A stretch of DNA of 64,000 bases from Manihot esculenta (GCF_001659605.2 NC_035161.2:27141691-27205690), one strand, 5' to 3'; shown: positions 25,538-39,374, counted from the stretch's first letter. Numbers and translations are program-made. The notes: generated by a model from the sequence alone, not told the origin.

Positions 25538-27841
25538 TCATTCGAACCTCACAGAGATTGGACTCCTGACAAAGTGCTTAGCAGAAACCCATGACATATA
25601 TCCTTGAGAAAATTCACTTGTTTTGCCGCCATTTCCATTACGAGTGAATGTCACCGAGTATGTTGCCTTCTGGTTCATCCCTGAGAAGTAAAGTTTAGAG
25701 GGCTTGACACTCACACCAACTCCTGGCGGAGGAACAATGGTTGGCACGTAAACTGAATTTGCATCCCCTACATTTGTCACAGTCCTTGTGAAAGTCTGTG
25801 AAGGTCCAAGTGTGACTGAAAATGAAGGATAGTTCAGTTCAGCTTCAGGTATGCTCGGTTTGTCTGAGCACTTTATTGGTCTATGTGCAATTATGCTGAT
25901 TTGCTCATCTTTGTAGCCCAGGCCACACAAGTAAGGTATATAATCGTCTGGTTGGATGTCATAAATTAATCCTGGGTCATTTGCTCTTGGAGGATTTACG
26001 TGGCCTGCACCAGTGGCGAAGATATCAGCTGCTTCATGTGTTTCATCAACAATGGGTTTCCCTTCCAAGTTCAGGATATCGGCGGTGGTCATTATGGCGG
26101 ATTTAATGGCTGCTGGTGACCAGTAAGGGTGGGAGCTCTTGAGCAAGGCTGCAATACCGCTAAGATGAGGGCATGCCATTGAAGTTCCAGACATTATGTT
26201 GAAGGTTGATTTTGTGCCTGTGTTAGTATTGTCAAGTGGGAAAGGCCATGCAGCTAGAATGCTCACACCAGGGCCAATGATATCAGGTTTCAGAATTCCT
26301 GGGCTTGCCAAGCTGGGGCCTCTCGATGAGAATGAAGCAACAGCTGGAGATAATGGATCTCCAATCATAGTTCCTTTGAATAAGATAGTTGACATTGGCA
26401 TCTTTGTTGAATTTATATATGCTTTGATCTTCAGCCCTGAAGAAAAGCTGACATGTGTTGCAGGAAGGACATGAGGATCAGCTATGGTGTTGAAGCCACT
26501 AGCCTCATCATTCATGAGTATCATAGCAGCACCCCCAGCGTTTTTTACTTCCTCTCCTTTAGCAATTCTGCCAATTCCTCCTCCTCTTTCGCACAAAACT
26601 ATTTTGCCTTTCACATCCTCACCTTCCAATGCTCCCTCACCACAAAATGCTGACTCTGGTTTACCGTTCATGCCAGCATAAACGATTGGTAATAGTGTTT
26701 TGGAGAAGTTGCTAGGCTGGAAAACGGATTCACCATCTAATTCTTCACCATCACCGAGCTTTGCTGTTGCAACAATTCTTCTATCTATGGTGCTTGCTCC
26801 AACTGTGAGAATCCACGGAGCTTCATTGGATAATGTGCCGTTGGAAGGGCCAGCATTTCCTGCTGCACAGCTTACAAATATTCCTTTCTGAATTGCTGCA
26901 AACGAGCCTATTGCGATGTTATCTTGGAAAAATGGCATTGACACATCACCAAGGGAGAGTGAAAGCACATCAACACCATCCTGTACTGCTGTATCCATTC
27001 CAGCTAATACATCACTTTCAGGACAATCATCATTAGGATCTCCAAAGCACACTTTGTAAATAGCCAGATGAGCATAAGCTGCCATCCCAGCTGCTGTGCC
27101 TTTGGCATTTCCTAATGTATCAGCGTTGTATACAAATCTACCAGCGGCTGTGCTTGCTGTGTGAGTCCCATGGCCATCTACATCAATTGGCGGCTCGTCC
27201 GCTGCTCCCTTCATGGCCGTAGCTGCGAGATTGAAAGTCCTTGCACCAATTAGTTTGTTGTTACATTCTGATGCATTGAAGTCACATCTCCCTTTCCATT
27301 TGGCTGGCGGTGGTGGTATTCCTTCATCACTGAATGAAACATGGCTGGGGAAAATGCCACCATCTAGTACTCCAATGATCACTCCCTTGCCAAAGTTTGA
27401 TTCTTTCCAGAATCCCATTTGCTGGTTCAAACCCAAGAAGCTGGGAGTGTGTGTTGTTTGTAAACGTATTTTCCTTTCAGGACGTGCTGACACAAAGCCG
27501 TCAATCTCCTCCATGGCCTTCACTTCCTCCTGTGTCAGTCTTGCAGCAAAACCACTGATTATATTCTGGTACGAGTAAAGAAAACGTTGCTGCTGCTTCT
27601 CAGAGCTCGCCATGTTAAATGGTAAAAATGACTTGTGCCACCTCTCCAGATCATCTGTCTGGGAAAATGTCCTTCCTTCTGGTTTACTGACATGGATAAT
27701 GTAGGTCTGTAAGTTGTTCCTTTCAGCGAATTCATTAGTGTATTCAGCTGCGTGAGCAATCTCAAAGTAGAAGTTGGACAAGAAAATCAGAAAGAGAAAA
27801 TGTATGGCAGCCATTTGTAATGAAAAATTACTCTTCTTCAT
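25538..27841 (-). CDS. Subtilisin-like serine protease (subtilase) A, 767 aa, intronless
   Basis: A secreted S8A-family protease acting in the apoplast, SBT1-type by overall similarity. Residues 1-31 form a signal peptide; an I9 inhibitor propeptide spans about 45-130. The catalytic domain holds Asp160 (GVLDGG), His224 (DGHGTHTAS), oxyanion Asn329 (AAGNAG) and Ser554 (SGTSMACPH). A PA insert lies at about 370-490 and a fibronectin-III-like C-terminal domain at about 660-767. The Asp motif reads D-G-G where the other two cluster members have D-T-G and D-S-G. First of three tandem same-strand copies. A TATATATAG box lies about 60 bp upstream of the ATG. Met1 is preferred because it gives a standard signal peptide. 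The natural substrate is unknown. Confidence 0.95.
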   Translation of the reverse strand: MKKSNFSLQMAAIHFLFLIFLSNFYFEIAHAAEYTNEFAERNNLQTYIIHVSKPEGRTFSQTDDLERWHKSFLPFNMASSEKQQQRFLYSYQNIISGFAARLTQEEVKAMEEIDGFVSARPERKIRLQTTHTPSFLGLNQQMGFWKESNFGKGVIIGVLDGGIFPSHVSFSDEGIPPPPAKWKGRCDFNASECNNKLIGARTFNLAATAMKGAADEPPIDVDGHGTHTASTAAGRFVYNADTLGNAKGTAAGMAAYAHLAIYKVCFGDPNDDCPESDVLAGMDTAVQDGVDVLSLSLGDVSMPFFQDNIAIGSFAAIQKGIFVSCAAGNAGPSNGTLSNEAPWILTVGASTIDRRIVATAKLGDGEELDGESVFQPSNFSKTLLPIVYAGMNGKPESAFCGEGALEGEDVKGKIVLCERGGGIGRIAKGEEVKNAGGAAMILMNDEASGFNTIADPHVLPATHVSFSSGLKIKAYINSTKMPMSTILFKGTMIGDPLSPAVASFSSRGPSLASPGILKPDIIGPGVSILAAWPFPLDNTNTGTKSTFNIMSGTSMACPHLSGIAALLKSSHPYWSPAAIKSAIMTTADILNLEGKPIVDETHEAADIFATGAGHVNPPRANDPGLIYDIQPDDYIPYLCGLGYKDEQISIIAHRPIKCSDKPSIPEAELNYPSFSVTLGPSQTFTRTVTNVGDANSVYVPTIVPPPGVGVSVKPSKLYFSGMNQKATYSVTFTRNGNGGKTSEFSQGYMSWVSAKHFVRSPISVRFE

Positions 27842-27895
27842 GGATTGGAAGAGTAAAATTGCTCAGTTGTTTCTGTTTTTGCTGCTGCTCGTGCA

Positions 27896-27910
27896 AGCTA
27901 TATATATAGC
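27896..27910 (-). promoter_or_regulatory. TATA box of subtilase A
   Basis: CTATATATATAGC at about 60 bases upstream of the start codon. The other two subtilase genes have TATA-like motifs at a similar distance. Confidence 0.6.
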
Positions 27911-29367
27911 AAGAGAGTTGAGAAAGAGGCCGGCATATTCTTATTCTTTGTCTTTATGCTTTGAGCATTGCTATTGGAGCATTATGATTTTGCCCATCCG
28001 TTTCTTCTAATTTTCTGTGTACCATTTATAGTAAATATGATGACATGGATATATTTATTTAAATTGCTTTTGCTCTGTTGTTGTTGTTGGCTTTTTTTTT
28101 TGTTTTCTCTCTCTCTCTCTCTATATATATATATAAATATATATTTTATCAACTTGTGCAAGTGTTTGATCAACATGTCCAAGCTTTGCTGAGCCTGGAA
28201 GGTCTAGTCTACTCTTCATTTATAACATTAAGGCTGAAAATTTCTTTGAGTTCCTATGACTTGGTCTTCACTGTCCAAGATACATTGCTTTCCAAGTCTA
28301 CTTCGCATTTGTCATCTTTTGCATGATTACGATGGAAAAGCCTTTGCAAAAGAACCTAGATAAGGAATTTTTGCCGCTTTAGTCGAAAACCTTACCTTCT
28401 GGTAACCATCTCAGAGTCATGCACCCTTTGAAACTTAGCTTTTGTAGTTGTCCTGATCTCGATCAATCTGTCCTAGATGAAACCAGAAATAAGCTCTTGT
28501 ATCTCACGGATGAAATGGGTACTTTTACAAGGGAAGCATGTAACAGAACATTCTCCTGTAGAGATGTCAGATCCATAGCTGCTCATCAAAATACTTCCAG
28601 AAACATGCCCTGATCCTTTTTTGTCAGTTTTTTGTGAAGTTTTTGTGGTCTACTATGATTCGCGTTCATGTAGAGATGCAGTATTAATCCATTTAGAAAA
28701 TTTAAGAAGGTCCCTAATAAGCTTTCCCATTGCCATGAAAAGCTCAGATCTTCAACAGGCCACCCTGAATGCCCCAAATATTTTCAACATACGCAGATTC
28801 TGAATTTAGATGAGTTTTCTCTTTAACTCACACATCAGTGTATTGTTCCCCTGTATTTGTGGCAGTTTGCTATGCATTTGCTTTCGTAAGATGCTTGAGA
28901 GGGAAAAAATTATCATACATTCGTGGTTGTGACTTTCTATCAAACTAATGATAGGAGGTACTGAAGGGGCCATGCTCTCCTTACCTTCGGCTACCTGAGC
29001 AACAATTTGGGCATAAAAAATTCACCAATGCTGAATACACAATATTGTCCCCTGTAAACTATTCTGTGGCAGCATTTAGCAGATGTGATTCTGTTTACTG
29101 TGTTCTAGTTATTATGAGCATGAAATTAGTTAAGAATATGAAAATGCCATTAATCAAATCTTAAAAATGAAGATCAAAACAATTTATTTTGGATTGTTGC
29201 AGGATACAACCTTGCTCAATAGCATTTCCACTCTTGGTTATTCCCTTGGTGGTCTAACTAGACAGGCTCAAACAAGCCAATAATTATTTTCAACTATAGA
29301 AGAAAGATATCTAGCAAAGGGTAAAGAGATTGTTGACATCTTTCATGGTTACCATCAGCTCTGGCAC
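27911..29367. other. Spacer between subtilases A and B
   Basis: It holds a (CT)n(AT)n microsatellite at about 28106-28143. Plus-strand open stretches at 28419-28613 and 28621-28803 faintly recall a worn retroelement reverse transcriptase (VYYDSRSCRDAVLIHLENL), but the catalytic motif is absent and I do not call a gene. The rest shows nothing. Confidence 0.4.
28106..28143. repeat. Compound (CT)n(AT)n microsatellite
   Basis: About eight CT units run directly into about eight AT units. Confidence 0.8.
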
Positions 29368-31671
29368 TTACTCCTCTGTTGAGAATAGGACCAGTATTTG
29401 GCTTCTAACTGAATGCTTATCAGAATCCCATTTCAGATATCCCTGAACAAATGTGTCTCCATTGTTTCCATTGCTTGATTTGGTAAATGTCACTGTGTAT
29501 GTTGCTGTCTGTTTTTCCTGGGTGAAAACAATCTTAGAAGGCGAAACTGAAACGTCTATTCCGGGAGGTGGTGCAACTGAAACAGTATAAGATGAGGCAG
29601 CTGGGCCAACATTTGTGATTGTTCTGGTATATGTCTGAGATTTAGGACCAAACTGGATTGAGAATGTAGGATAATTCAGTTGTGCTTCAGGTATGCTTTG
29701 CACTTCTGAGCACTTAACCTTGCGCTGCACAATATATGTAATGTCTCTGTCAGTGTAACCCAAACCACACAAATATGGAATGTAATCATCAGGCTGGATA
29801 TCATAGATAAGTCCTGGATCACTGGCTCTTGGTGGGTTAACATGGCCTGCTCCAGTGGCCAAGATATCAGCAGGAAGAAGCCTTTCATCAACAATTGGCT
29901 GGCCGCCAAGGTTTACCAAATCAGCAGTAGTCATAATGGCAGATTTGATAGCAGCAGGTGACCAGTCACGGTGAGCACTTTTCAGCAAAGCAGCAATTCC
30001 ACTAAGATGAGGACAAGACATTGAGGTGCCTGAAATCATGTTAAATGTTTCTTTGGTATTCGTCTTGTTCTCCACTGAAACTGGCCATGCTGCTAGAATG
30101 CTTACTCCAGGACCTATGATATCTGGTTTTAAGATGCCAGGGCTTGCCAAGCTTGGCCCTCTAGAGGAGAAGGAAGAAACCATTGGAGCAGTTTTTACTC
30201 CAATAACAGTGCCTTCAAACAATAACATTGCTGTTGGTGATGATGTTGAGTTTATATAGGATTTGATGCTCAGCCCATCCTTGTAGCTCACATGTGATGC
30301 AGGAAGGACATGAGCATCAGCTAAGGTGCTATATCCATCAAAATCCTCATTTGCAAGAATCATGCCAATCCCACCAGCTTCCTTCACTACTTGTCCTTTC
30401 TCAACTCTTCCAATCAGTCCACCTCTATCACACAGAACTATCTTGCCTTTGACATCAAAACTTTCCAATGATTCTGGTGCACATACTGCTGCTGATTGGT
30501 TTCCATCTTTGCCTGGATAAACAAGAGGCCAAAAATTTTGAGTGGAAACTTGTGGCTGAAAGAGTGATTCCCCAAAAAATTCTAAATTATTTCCGAGTTT
30601 CACAGTTGCTCTAATGCTTCTGTCAATGGTGCTTGCTCCAACAGTGAGAATCCATGGGGCCTCATTTGATAAAGAATAATTATCTGGACCAGAGTTCCCA
30701 GCTGAACAACTCACAAAGACTCCACTTTGAATAGCTCCAAATGCACCCACAGCAATTGAATCTGCAGGAAAAGGAGCTGAACCACCACCAAGAGAAAGAG
30801 AAAGCACGTCAACACCCTCTTCAACAGCAGTATCCATTGCAGCCAATATGTCACTTTCAGCACAACCAAAGTCGGAACAGACTTTGTAAATAGCCAAGTG
30901 AGCCAAAGGTGCCATTCCAACTGCTGTGCCATTGGCATTACCAAAAACATTGGCACCACTAACAAAATTGCCTGCTGCTGTGCTGGCAGTGTGGGTGCCA
31001 TGCCCTACATCATCAACAGGTCCTTCAGGATTTGAGGGATGCTCAAAACTTTGGAAAGTTCTTGCACCAATGAGCTTGTTGTTGCATTGAACAGTTCCAT
31101 TGAGTTCACATTTTCCTTTCCACTTAGCTGGTGGAGGAAGCATTCCTTCATCACTAAACGAAGGGTGATCTGGTGTTATTCCAGTGTCCAAAACTCCAAT
31201 AATCACTCCCTTACCATAATTTGAGTCTCTCCATAGTCCTAAATTTTGGTACAACCCCAAGAAGTTGGGGCTATGAGTTGTATGCAGGGGCAATATTTTT
31301 TGTGGTCGGACCGACACAAGACCACCTTTCTCTTCCATGGCTTTTGCTTCACCTGCTGTCAGCTTTGCAGCAAACCCACTCACCACATTTTTATAGGTAT
31401 ATATAATCCGTCGTTGCTGGTGAGAGATGCTAACTGGCAAAAATGATTGGTACCAGCTCTCTAAATCCTTAGATTGTTCTGAAACTCCACCTTCTGGCTT
31501 TGCTACATATACAATGTAAGTTTGCAAGTTGATTTCCTCATTGTCACCGATAATTTTCTTGCTTAGTACTCCCTTGTTAAAGATTGCTTGAGAGGAACTC
31601 AACAAGGAAGAGAGAGCAACAATAAAGATAACCAAAGTGGCTGGCAGCAGTTTAGGCTTCTTGTTCTCCAT
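29368..31671 (-). CDS. Subtilisin-like serine protease B, 767 aa, intronless
   Basis: The same family and layout as its neighbours: signal peptide (about 1-29), I9 propeptide (about 50-130), and S8 domain with Asp162 (GVLDTG), His224 (VGHGTHTAS), Asn326 (SAGNSG) and Ser550 (SGTSMSCPH). The PA insert and C-terminal fibronectin-III-like domain are complete. All catalytic residues are canonical. Close similarity to A and C over the whole length shows tandem duplication; B and C share the N-terminal MENxxxK and SSSQAI segments and appear the closer pair. Probably a secreted, glycosylated cell-wall protease. The substrate is unknown. Confidence 0.95.
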   Translation of the reverse strand: MENKKPKLLPATLVIFIVALSSLLSSSQAIFNKGVLSKKIIGDNEEINLQTYIVYVAKPEGGVSEQSKDLESWYQSFLPVSISHQQRRIIYTYKNVVSGFAAKLTAGEAKAMEEKGGLVSVRPQKILPLHTTHSPNFLGLYQNLGLWRDSNYGKGVIIGVLDTGITPDHPSFSDEGMLPPPAKWKGKCELNGTVQCNNKLIGARTFQSFEHPSNPEGPVDDVGHGTHTASTAAGNFVSGANVFGNANGTAVGMAPLAHLAIYKVCSDFGCAESDILAAMDTAVEEGVDVLSLSLGGGSAPFPADSIAVGAFGAIQSGVFVSCSAGNSGPDNYSLSNEAPWILTVGASTIDRSIRATVKLGNNLEFFGESLFQPQVSTQNFWPLVYPGKDGNQSAAVCAPESLESFDVKGKIVLCDRGGLIGRVEKGQVVKEAGGIGMILANEDFDGYSTLADAHVLPASHVSYKDGLSIKSYINSTSSPTAMLLFEGTVIGVKTAPMVSSFSSRGPSLASPGILKPDIIGPGVSILAAWPVSVENKTNTKETFNMISGTSMSCPHLSGIAALLKSAHRDWSPAAIKSAIMTTADLVNLGGQPIVDERLLPADILATGAGHVNPPRASDPGLIYDIQPDDYIPYLCGLGYTDRDITYIVQRKVKCSEVQSIPEAQLNYPTFSIQFGPKSQTYTRTITNVGPAASSYTVSVAPPPGIDVSVSPSKIVFTQEKQTATYTVTFTKSSNGNNGDTFVQGYLKWDSDKHSVRSQILVLFSTEE

Positions 31672-31727
31672 GGTAATAGAGAAACTTAGGAATGTTGATT
31701 ATTTGAGTCAAGACAGCAACCCTATTG

Positions 31728-31745
31728 AGATATTTATAGTAGACA
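31728..31745 (-). promoter_or_regulatory. TATA box of subtilase B
   Basis: ACTATAAATATC lies about 60 bases upstream of the start codon. A purine-rich GAGAGAGAG tract is just further upstream (about 31753-31777). Confidence 0.6.
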
Positions 31746-31779
31746 TGGACGGAGAAAGAGAGAGAGAGTGAGAGGAGAT

Positions 31780-33849
31780 TGTGTGGCTATGAACAAAGCT
31801 GATCTTTGTTTCTTGTAGCAAGAGCCGTCAATGGAGCCATGTCAGGGCTTTTCTGATAGTGTTATTTTGGCGATGCATACAAGAGATTAAAATTTGGAGT
31901 GTTGCATTTCAATTTGGTGCAGCCTGCTGATCTTTGTAGTTAACAACTAGGTGATGATAAATTTAATGCAATCTCGAGATATTTTTTCCTTTGTTTTTTT
32001 TTTTTTAGTACTTTTAATGTCAACTTTATTGTAATTTGCATTCGTTGACTTCACTATACAATTGCAAGGAAAAATCAATCCTTGGTTTTGCATTTGTTGA
32101 CATCTATTGTCAATTGTCAACTTAATCCTTGATTTGCAGCATTATTTGTTTTGTGCATTATTCAGTTTGACATAGGTTTTTACAATTGAAGATGTATGGT
32201 TGATTCTAATTATTCTCATTCTTGTAAACTAATACTTAACTTTTTTTCCCGTTTGACATATCTTTTCTGCTGATTTAATTCTATAACTTCTGCTCTCTGC
32301 AAATTGGTATCAGCATTTTTTTCCAATTCATGTCTGTAATTAAATGTTGTAGGACATTAAATGAGACGTCCCATCTATTACAATTAATATTAGAATTACC
32401 TACTCAGAAAATTATGCGGAATCAGTGAATCTGCAACGAAACGCCGCAAGGCCGCAGATAGAGCGGTCCAAGATATTAGCGGACTACGGTACCCGAATAT
32501 CCTAACTTAATAAATGTATTCGATTTGATTGCAATGAGGACGCGATAAAAATTTGACGAGAAGAGTAAATCCCACATAAGTGGGTGAAGAAAAATTGAAG
32601 GGACATATATTGGCCTGCTTAAAAACTATTAAATAATTTAATTAATCATTTTGAATTAGGTAATCAGTGGATACAAAAATTATTTGAGTAAATTTGGGTG
32701 GGTACGGTACGTTAAAATTTTTATGTTTTAATAAATTGTGAAAATATTCCAGCACATTCTATTGGTCAAATTTCAAATAAGTGACTATTTCATACATGAG
32801 TTTTTACGTTGTTAACAATTTCATCCATTTATTTTAGAAAAATAAACTAAAACATCCTTTTTCTACGGCGATATTTTAGTTTCTTTTTACTTATGTATTA
32901 ACCACTAAGTGGATAAAGAGACAAAAATATTTAATAGAATAAAATATAAAACATATTATAATGGGATTGTGAAAATACAAGAGTAGGGGCATTGCCCAGA
33001 AACATTTTTTAATTACCAAAAAAAAAGGCAATGATGTTGGATCAATGAAAGATTAAAGTCCAAAAAAGAAAAGAAAGAAAAAAAGACTAATTTCAGAAAA
33101 TTAGAGTCCAAATCCTGATTCTTTTCTTTCTTATGTTACCCCAGAAAAGGTGTTCTGTCAAATTAGAGCTTGTAGAGGAGAGGTAATAGTTAACATTAGA
33201 AAATGAGTTTCAGGATTGTGTGTGTATTCCCTGTTCTAATATGATGTAAATATAGTAAATCAGTTAGTGTCCTTGCATATGTCTTAGAAGATAGAAATGG
33301 ACCACAGGTTTATAGAATATGAACAATCAGTTTTGTAAAATTCAGGAATTCTGAAATTGGAAATGTTCTATAAGAAAGAAAAGTATTTTAAAAGGTTATG
33401 TATGTAGTGTTAAGTAGAGTGGGCATGGCTCTTGATTTTGATTCATATTCCTGTGGGCATTTTATTGATTTTCTTTCACGGCCCAATTTACCTCTATTTT
33501 GCCGGTGAAATTTCTGGTGGTTCACAGCTTGCTCATAAAGGACTTGTTAGTTCTTAAAAAGATTTTCTGCTTGCAATAGGTTTCTTAGAATTGGAAAGCA
33601 TGAAAAGTTTTCAGCAGATTTATACTTGGATTGCAATAGGTTTCAATCAATGTGTCAAAATCAATCAGTAAATAATTGGACATCCAGTAATAATTGTGTC
33701 ATATTATTGAAATAATTAATATAAAAATCAAAATCAATATATCAAACCAAAGGAAGAGCAGAACAACAGATCATAAATACTTCAATCAAAATCAATCCCT
33801 TGAATCTTCAGCATTGCAGCTATGTTATTGTTATCAACCTGTGCCTTGT
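31780..33849. other. Spacer between subtilases B and C
   Basis: No supportable gene. A less AT-rich patch at about 32390-32600 (CCGCAAGGCCGCAGATAGAG region and CCCACATAAGTGGGTGAAG) looks like a worn LTR fragment but lacks a partner. Confidence 0.4.
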
Positions 33850-36099
33850 TTATTCAAATAAGACAGCAATTGGGCTTCTAACAGTATATCCATCAGCCAC
33901 CCAGTTCAAGTATCCTTGAGCAAAAGCACCACTGCCATTTCCATTTTTGCTAAATGTCACCGAGTATGTAGCTTTCTGGTTCACTCCACTGAAACTAATA
34001 CTACCTGGTGTTACCTTAACATCCACGCCTTGTGGCGCAACGATCTCAAGAGAGTATGCAGAGTTAGATTGACCCACATTTGTTACTGTTCTTGTGTAAG
34101 TTTGTGGAGTAGACCCCAATTTGATGGAAAATGAAGGGTAATTTAGCTGAGCTTCAGGTATGTTTGAATCATTTGAGCATGTCACTGGGTGCTGCACTAT
34201 AAGTCCCACCTGTTGATCAGAATAGCCCAAACCACATAAGTAAGGAATGTAATCGTCAGGTTTGATGTCATAAATAAGCCCTGGATTGTTTGCCCCTGAA
34301 GGGTTCACATGGCCTGCACCCATGTCAAAGAAAGTAGCTGGAACAAACTGCTGATCAGAAATGGGCTTGCCTCCGAGGTTATTCAGATTAGCAGTGGTCA
34401 TGATGGCAGATTTTATGGCGGCAGGTGACCACTCAGGGTGGGAACTTTTGAGCAGAGCAGCAATGCCACTGAGATGAGGACAAGACATTGAAGTGCCTGA
34501 TATCACTGCAAACCTGTTGGTAGTATTGTCAACTGAAACTGGCCAGGCAGCTAAAACTTTCACTCCAGGGCCTATAATGTCAGGTTTCAGAATTCCAGGA
34601 CTTGCCATACTAGGACCTCTGGAGGAAAATTCAGCAATTTGAGGAGCTTCTGGCAAGCCAACAACAGTTCCTTTAAACAAGATTGTAGCCATTGGTGAAG
34701 ATGACGAGTTTATATAGGCTTTTATTGCTGATCCTGCAACATAACTCACATGTGATGCTGGGAGCACATGAAGACTGGCTGTTGTAACAAAGCCATCAAA
34801 TTCGTCATTCATTACGATCATGGCAGCACCGCCATTTGCTTTCACTTCTGCGCCTTTGGAAATTGTCCCAAATCCTCCACTCTCGCACAACACTACTTTG
34901 CCTTTAACATCAATGTTTGTCAATGATCCAGGCTCACAGAGTGCAGAAGATATATTACCATTTGCACCTGGATAAACAAGCGGCAACAACGTTGCAGGAA
35001 AATCTTTTGGTTGGAAAAGAGATTCACCATTTAGCTCGGCATTATTTCCCAGTAATACAGTCGCTCTTATTGCTCTGTCTACAGTGCTTGCTCCTACTGT
35101 CAGAATCCATGGTGCTTCATTTGATAAAGAGCTATTATCAGGTCCTGAATTTCCTGCCGAGCAACTCACAAAGATCCCCTTTTGAATAGCAGCATATGCA
35201 CCTAATGCAATCACATCATCATAGAAAGGAAGGGAACCAATTCCAAGAGAAAGTGAAAGCACATCAACACCATCCTCAATTGCTGCATCCATTGCAGCCA
35301 ATATCTCACTATCACCAGCTTCGCTCGCTCTTCCAGAAACTTTATACATTGCCAAGTGGGCTAATGGTGCCATTCCAATTGCAGTGCCATTAAATTGCCC
35401 AAAGTAACTGGCACCTGGCACAGGACTCCCAGCTGCTGTGCTAGCTGTGTGAGTGCCATGTCTGAACTCGTCCAACGTGTTATTACTATCAGTAGCAAAA
35501 TTTCTTGCACCAATAAGTTTATTGTTGCACAGTGTTCCATTGAACTCACATTTCCCTTTCCATTTTGCCGGTGGAGGAGGCATTCCTTCACCGCTAAATG
35601 AAGGATGATCAGGTGTTATTCCGCTGTCAATAAGTCCGATAATCACTCCCTCGCCGTAAAATGATGAGTTCCATATTCCTGAATTTGGCTGCAAACCCAA
35701 GAAGCTAGGTGTATGAGTTGTGTGCAGAGGCACCATCCTTCTGGGTCGGGCCGACACGAACCCTTCCTTCTTTTCCATTGCTCTAACATCCTCTGGTGTA
35801 AGTTTTGCAGCAAACCCTGTAACCACATGGTGGTAGGAGTGTACCATGCGTTGTTGATCAGAACTAAAGGTGTTAACTGGCAGAAATGATTGATACCAGC
35901 TATCTAAATCTTTAGACTCTGTGAAAACTCCAGCTTCTGGTTTCTTCAGGAGTACGATGTAAGTGTTTAAATCACTTTGCTTCGCATCTGCAGCATTCGT
36001 TGATTTCTTAATGGCTTGAGAGGAGCTAAACAAGGAATTGAGAATGACGAGGAACACAAGCAACATGGTTGGCGATACTTTGCACCTTCTGTTTTCCAT
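33850..36099 (-). CDS. Subtilisin-like serine protease C, 749 aa, intronless
   Basis: Third tandem subtilase. Signal peptide about 1-29, I9 propeptide about 45-127, catalytic Asp158 (GLIDSG), His214 (FRHGTHTAS), Asn317 (SAGNSG) and Ser537 (SGTSMSCPH), PA insert and C-terminal fibronectin-III-like domain. It is 18 residues shorter than A and B, chiefly through gaps between the catalytic Asp and His, and is otherwise complete. A TATATATA box lies about 65 bp upstream of the ATG. The three genes are spaced by 1.5 and 2.2 kb, in the same direction, and are intronless, as is common for this subtilase group. Confidence 0.95.
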   Translation of the reverse strand: MENRRCKVSPTMLLVFLVILNSLFSSSQAIKKSTNAADAKQSDLNTYIVLLKKPEAGVFTESKDLDSWYQSFLPVNTFSSDQQRMVHSYHHVVTGFAAKLTPEDVRAMEKKEGFVSARPRRMVPLHTTHTPSFLGLQPNSGIWNSSFYGEGVIIGLIDSGITPDHPSFSGEGMPPPPAKWKGKCEFNGTLCNNKLIGARNFATDSNNTLDEFRHGTHTASTAAGSPVPGASYFGQFNGTAIGMAPLAHLAMYKVSGRASEAGDSEILAAMDAAIEDGVDVLSLSLGIGSLPFYDDVIALGAYAAIQKGIFVSCSAGNSGPDNSSLSNEAPWILTVGASTVDRAIRATVLLGNNAELNGESLFQPKDFPATLLPLVYPGANGNISSALCEPGSLTNIDVKGKVVLCESGGFGTISKGAEVKANGGAAMIVMNDEFDGFVTTASLHVLPASHVSYVAGSAIKAYINSSSSPMATILFKGTVVGLPEAPQIAEFSSRGPSMASPGILKPDIIGPGVKVLAAWPVSVDNTTNRFAVISGTSMSCPHLSGIAALLKSSHPEWSPAAIKSAIMTTANLNNLGGKPISDQQFVPATFFDMGAGHVNPSGANNPGLIYDIKPDDYIPYLCGLGYSDQQVGLIVQHPVTCSNDSNIPEAQLNYPSFSIKLGSTPQTYTRTVTNVGQSNSAYSLEIVAPQGVDVKVTPGSISFSGVNQKATYSVTFSKNGNGSGAFAQGYLNWVADGYTVRSPIAVLFE

Positions 36100-36159
36100 A
36101 TTATTAGAAAAACTAAGACAGTGCTGGTGGTTTGGTTTTGAGCTATAACAACTTGATCA

Positions 36160-36173
36160 ACATATATATAGAA
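36160..36173 (-). promoter_or_regulatory. TATA box of subtilase C
   Basis: TCTATATATATG at about 65 bases upstream of the start codon, matching the position in the sister genes. Confidence 0.6.
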
Positions 36174-36179
36174 CTCGGA

Positions 36180-39100
36180 CATGCATGATAATTCATGGCC
36201 GGCATTTACAGAAGTTGAAATTCTTTTGATTGGAAATTTTATTTTATTTGTCCGACTTGTTTAACCATCTGGGAAATTGTTAGTTAGCACAAGGACTAGG
36301 TAATGCCGGCTCCAGTTCATTGCTGCGATGAAACTTATGTAGGATTGATTTTTCTTTAAATGTTAATTTTGGACATGGCTTTAATGCCAAGTGGTTCATC
36401 ATTCCTCGTAAACAACTTGTCCTTCGAACTTTTCTTCATCAGAATATCAGATTTAACAAGGAGCAAGGAAGTATTAATTAAGAAGTTTGCATTAATTTGC
36501 TCTTTTCTTCGTAGGTCATCACGAATCCTCCTTTTTTTTCTCTTTTCCGGGATTTGACAATGTCTGCATCTTGTGTCTGTCTTCCAACAACAACAGCAAG
36601 TGTTTTGGTCATTAATTAGCTTAGTTTGGCTTTATTCTTTTTGCTGACGAGTTTTTCAATAAAGGGATTGTTAAGTGTGTGAATAACAGGTTAGCGCAAA
36701 CTTTAAACGGAAGGTCAGTCCATGTGCTGAAGCCAAAATTAGCTCGTCTTTGGTTCAATTTCATTAAAATATTTTATATAGTTCTATGGTTTTCATATTC
36801 TTCAATTATGGAGTTTAATTAAATAAAAGAAAATAGATAATTGAAAAAAATTATTAGATACGGGCATTTTAATCCAAAACATATTGTGTATGTGTTTTGC
36901 AAAATTAAGTAATCTCAAATCACATCAAGAATTTATTTTAATTATAATCAATTTCAAAAAATTAAATTTATAGAATTAAATTTTAAGTTTTGTTCAAATC
37001 AAATAGACATTATGCAATTTAATTGAATTCCACCAAATTTTAAAAATTGAACTTAACCAAACCTACACACAAAATAAAGAATGAGTTTCTGGGATATTTT
37101 CCAAAGCACACTCCACAAATTAAGTTAGAATGAGCTTTTGGGGTATTTTCCGAAGGACACACCACAATCAGGTTAATGAGCCCCCTAAATTAGTGAGAGT
37201 TTAGAGTACTTGGAGGTTCTGAATTGAAAATCGTATTAAAATGTATTGTATCGAATTAGATTTATATTTATTATTTTAATTTAATTTTTATTTTTTATTA
37301 AGAATCAAAATGAAACCCTTCTATAACCATATCCAATCGAAATCAAACTGAATAATAAATTTTATACATTTGTCTTTAAATGTATTTATAATTTAATAAA
37401 GTGAAGTTAAAAGAAATAAAGGGATAGAGTGACGGTAGTCACATTCTCTTTATAGCCGTGGAGAGGCCTTAATTTCACCATTTGGCATCCACCCTTCCAC
37501 CATCTTTGCTCAAATTTGCAAAAACAATCGTCTACGATAACCTATTCGAGAAGGAGAGAGTATATACTTTAATGATGGGGCCAAAACTAGAACAAAGCAA
37601 CAAGAAGCATTCCTCAACCGGATAACAAGGATTGGTTATATCAAAGATACTTGTGAGAAATTTTCTCTCTAAAAGTTGGAGAGATATTCCCACATATAGC
37701 TCTTTTGCCAATTAATAACATCATATAATTACACCAACTTGGAAATATTGTAGCATGGATAGTTCCCTTCCCCAATTCATATTTATTGACATTATATTTC
37801 TACTTATAGAGGTTTTTTACTAGTCTTATATACAATTATTAACCTTGACTACACGCAAATAAATACATATATGTAAATTCTAGAAACCAATCAAAATTAA
37901 AAGGATAATATACGATAAATATTTCTTTTTGATCATGTAAATAAAATTGCATTAAAAGTAAACCGAACAACCTAATACAAAGCTGATCAGAGCAAAAAGT
38001 ACTGAGTAAGTCAAATAATAATTCATATTAGTATGGTTATTATATCTTTGTAATTACTACTTTTCTGTGTAGCTGTTATAGATATTTGTAATTATTATAT
38101 AAATAGCTTTCTTTAAGTAGGATTATAGCTACTAGTCAACCGAACCTAATTTCATATTTTCCTTAGATATAATTAAATATTTTGGATAACGTGGGATTAT
38201 TTGATGCAATTAATTCTTTTGGAAGTAATATTGGTGAAAGTAATTCTATGGAAAGTGATGTTTGGTTAATTTTGGGGAATGAAGGTGATAATAGAGATGA
38301 CAATAAAAATGATGATGAAAGCTATAAATGATGTATTTGTTTTTTAATTTCTTAAGAACTTATTATGTTATGGCTATTTATTATGGGTTTAAGTTACCTG
38401 AACAGTTGCATTAAGTTTAATATTTTAATTAATTTTATTGTAAATTAAATATGAAATTTATATTAAAATAGTACTAATATTATTATGTAGGATTTCATAT
38501 TGTGCTCCGGTTCAACCTCAATCCACTGATTAAAAGTTAAACTCTGGACTCTTTGCCTTTATCCGTTCTTAGATTAGTCTAGGTCTAACAACCAAGCATA
38601 ATAGAGAATTTTCTTCTATATTCTAGCTCAAATTTAATAGCCAAATATACACTTAAAGTATTAGAAAAATCTTGTGACATTTTAAATTTTAAAAACGTCT
38701 TAAAAATAAAATAATCTCAAAATCCCAATATTGATAGTACTTTTAGATCAATTTGAATTTTAAAAAATCACTTTTAAATGTTAAAAATAGAAAATGAATT
38801 TTATAAAATTATATATTACATATAATAATAATAATAATAATTATTATTATTAAATTATTGACTATTAATAGTAAAATTATTCAATGATTTGAGTCCTATA
38901 AATATATATCAACCGTTTAAATATATATCAGCCATTTATAATTCATGTTACTTTATATTAAAATTATAAAATAATTTTAATTATATTTTTAAACAGTTTA
39001 TATATATTATAGAATATTTTTAAAATTTAAAATGCCACAACACCTTGATATAATTAAAGAGTCCACATACATATATTTGACCATGGTTTAATAGTGTTTT

Positions 39101-39374
39101 AATGCATTACCACTTTTCTAGTTTTTCTCATTCGGTTCTATGAACGGGTTTATATACTAATTTTTGGATAACAATCACAGCCTTCGCCATAGACCACATT
39201 TACTACCGTAGTCCCAGCCACATACTAGTATTTTAAGGTATTATCCAAGTCGAATCATCATTGGTCAATCTTGCACGATTCACTTCCTGAGAAGTCCTGA
39301 ATTACTTCAATCTACACAATTTTCACGATCAAAATAATAACCCAATAATATATGATTATCATTAAAAAAAGCAT
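36180..39374. other. Intergenic spacer, no gene seen
   Basis: AT-rich with short ORFs only (for example 36360-36557, no recognisable domain). At about 37081-37180 a ~50-bp unit with ATGAG, GGGATATTTTCC and CACACCACA-type words is tandemly doubled with many differences. A trinucleotide ATA/TAA run is at about 38823-38850. Confidence 0.5.

Noticed and set aside
27213..27578. 121-codon plus-strand ORF in subtilase A
   Set aside because: Antisense shadow of the subtilase coding sequence.
28419..28803. Possible Gypsy reverse-transcriptase remnant
   Set aside because: Faint resemblance only; no YxDD-type catalytic motif and no flanking LTRs seen.
32390..32600. Possible LTR fragment between subtilases
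   Set aside because: Only one copy visible; no ends, partner or target duplication.
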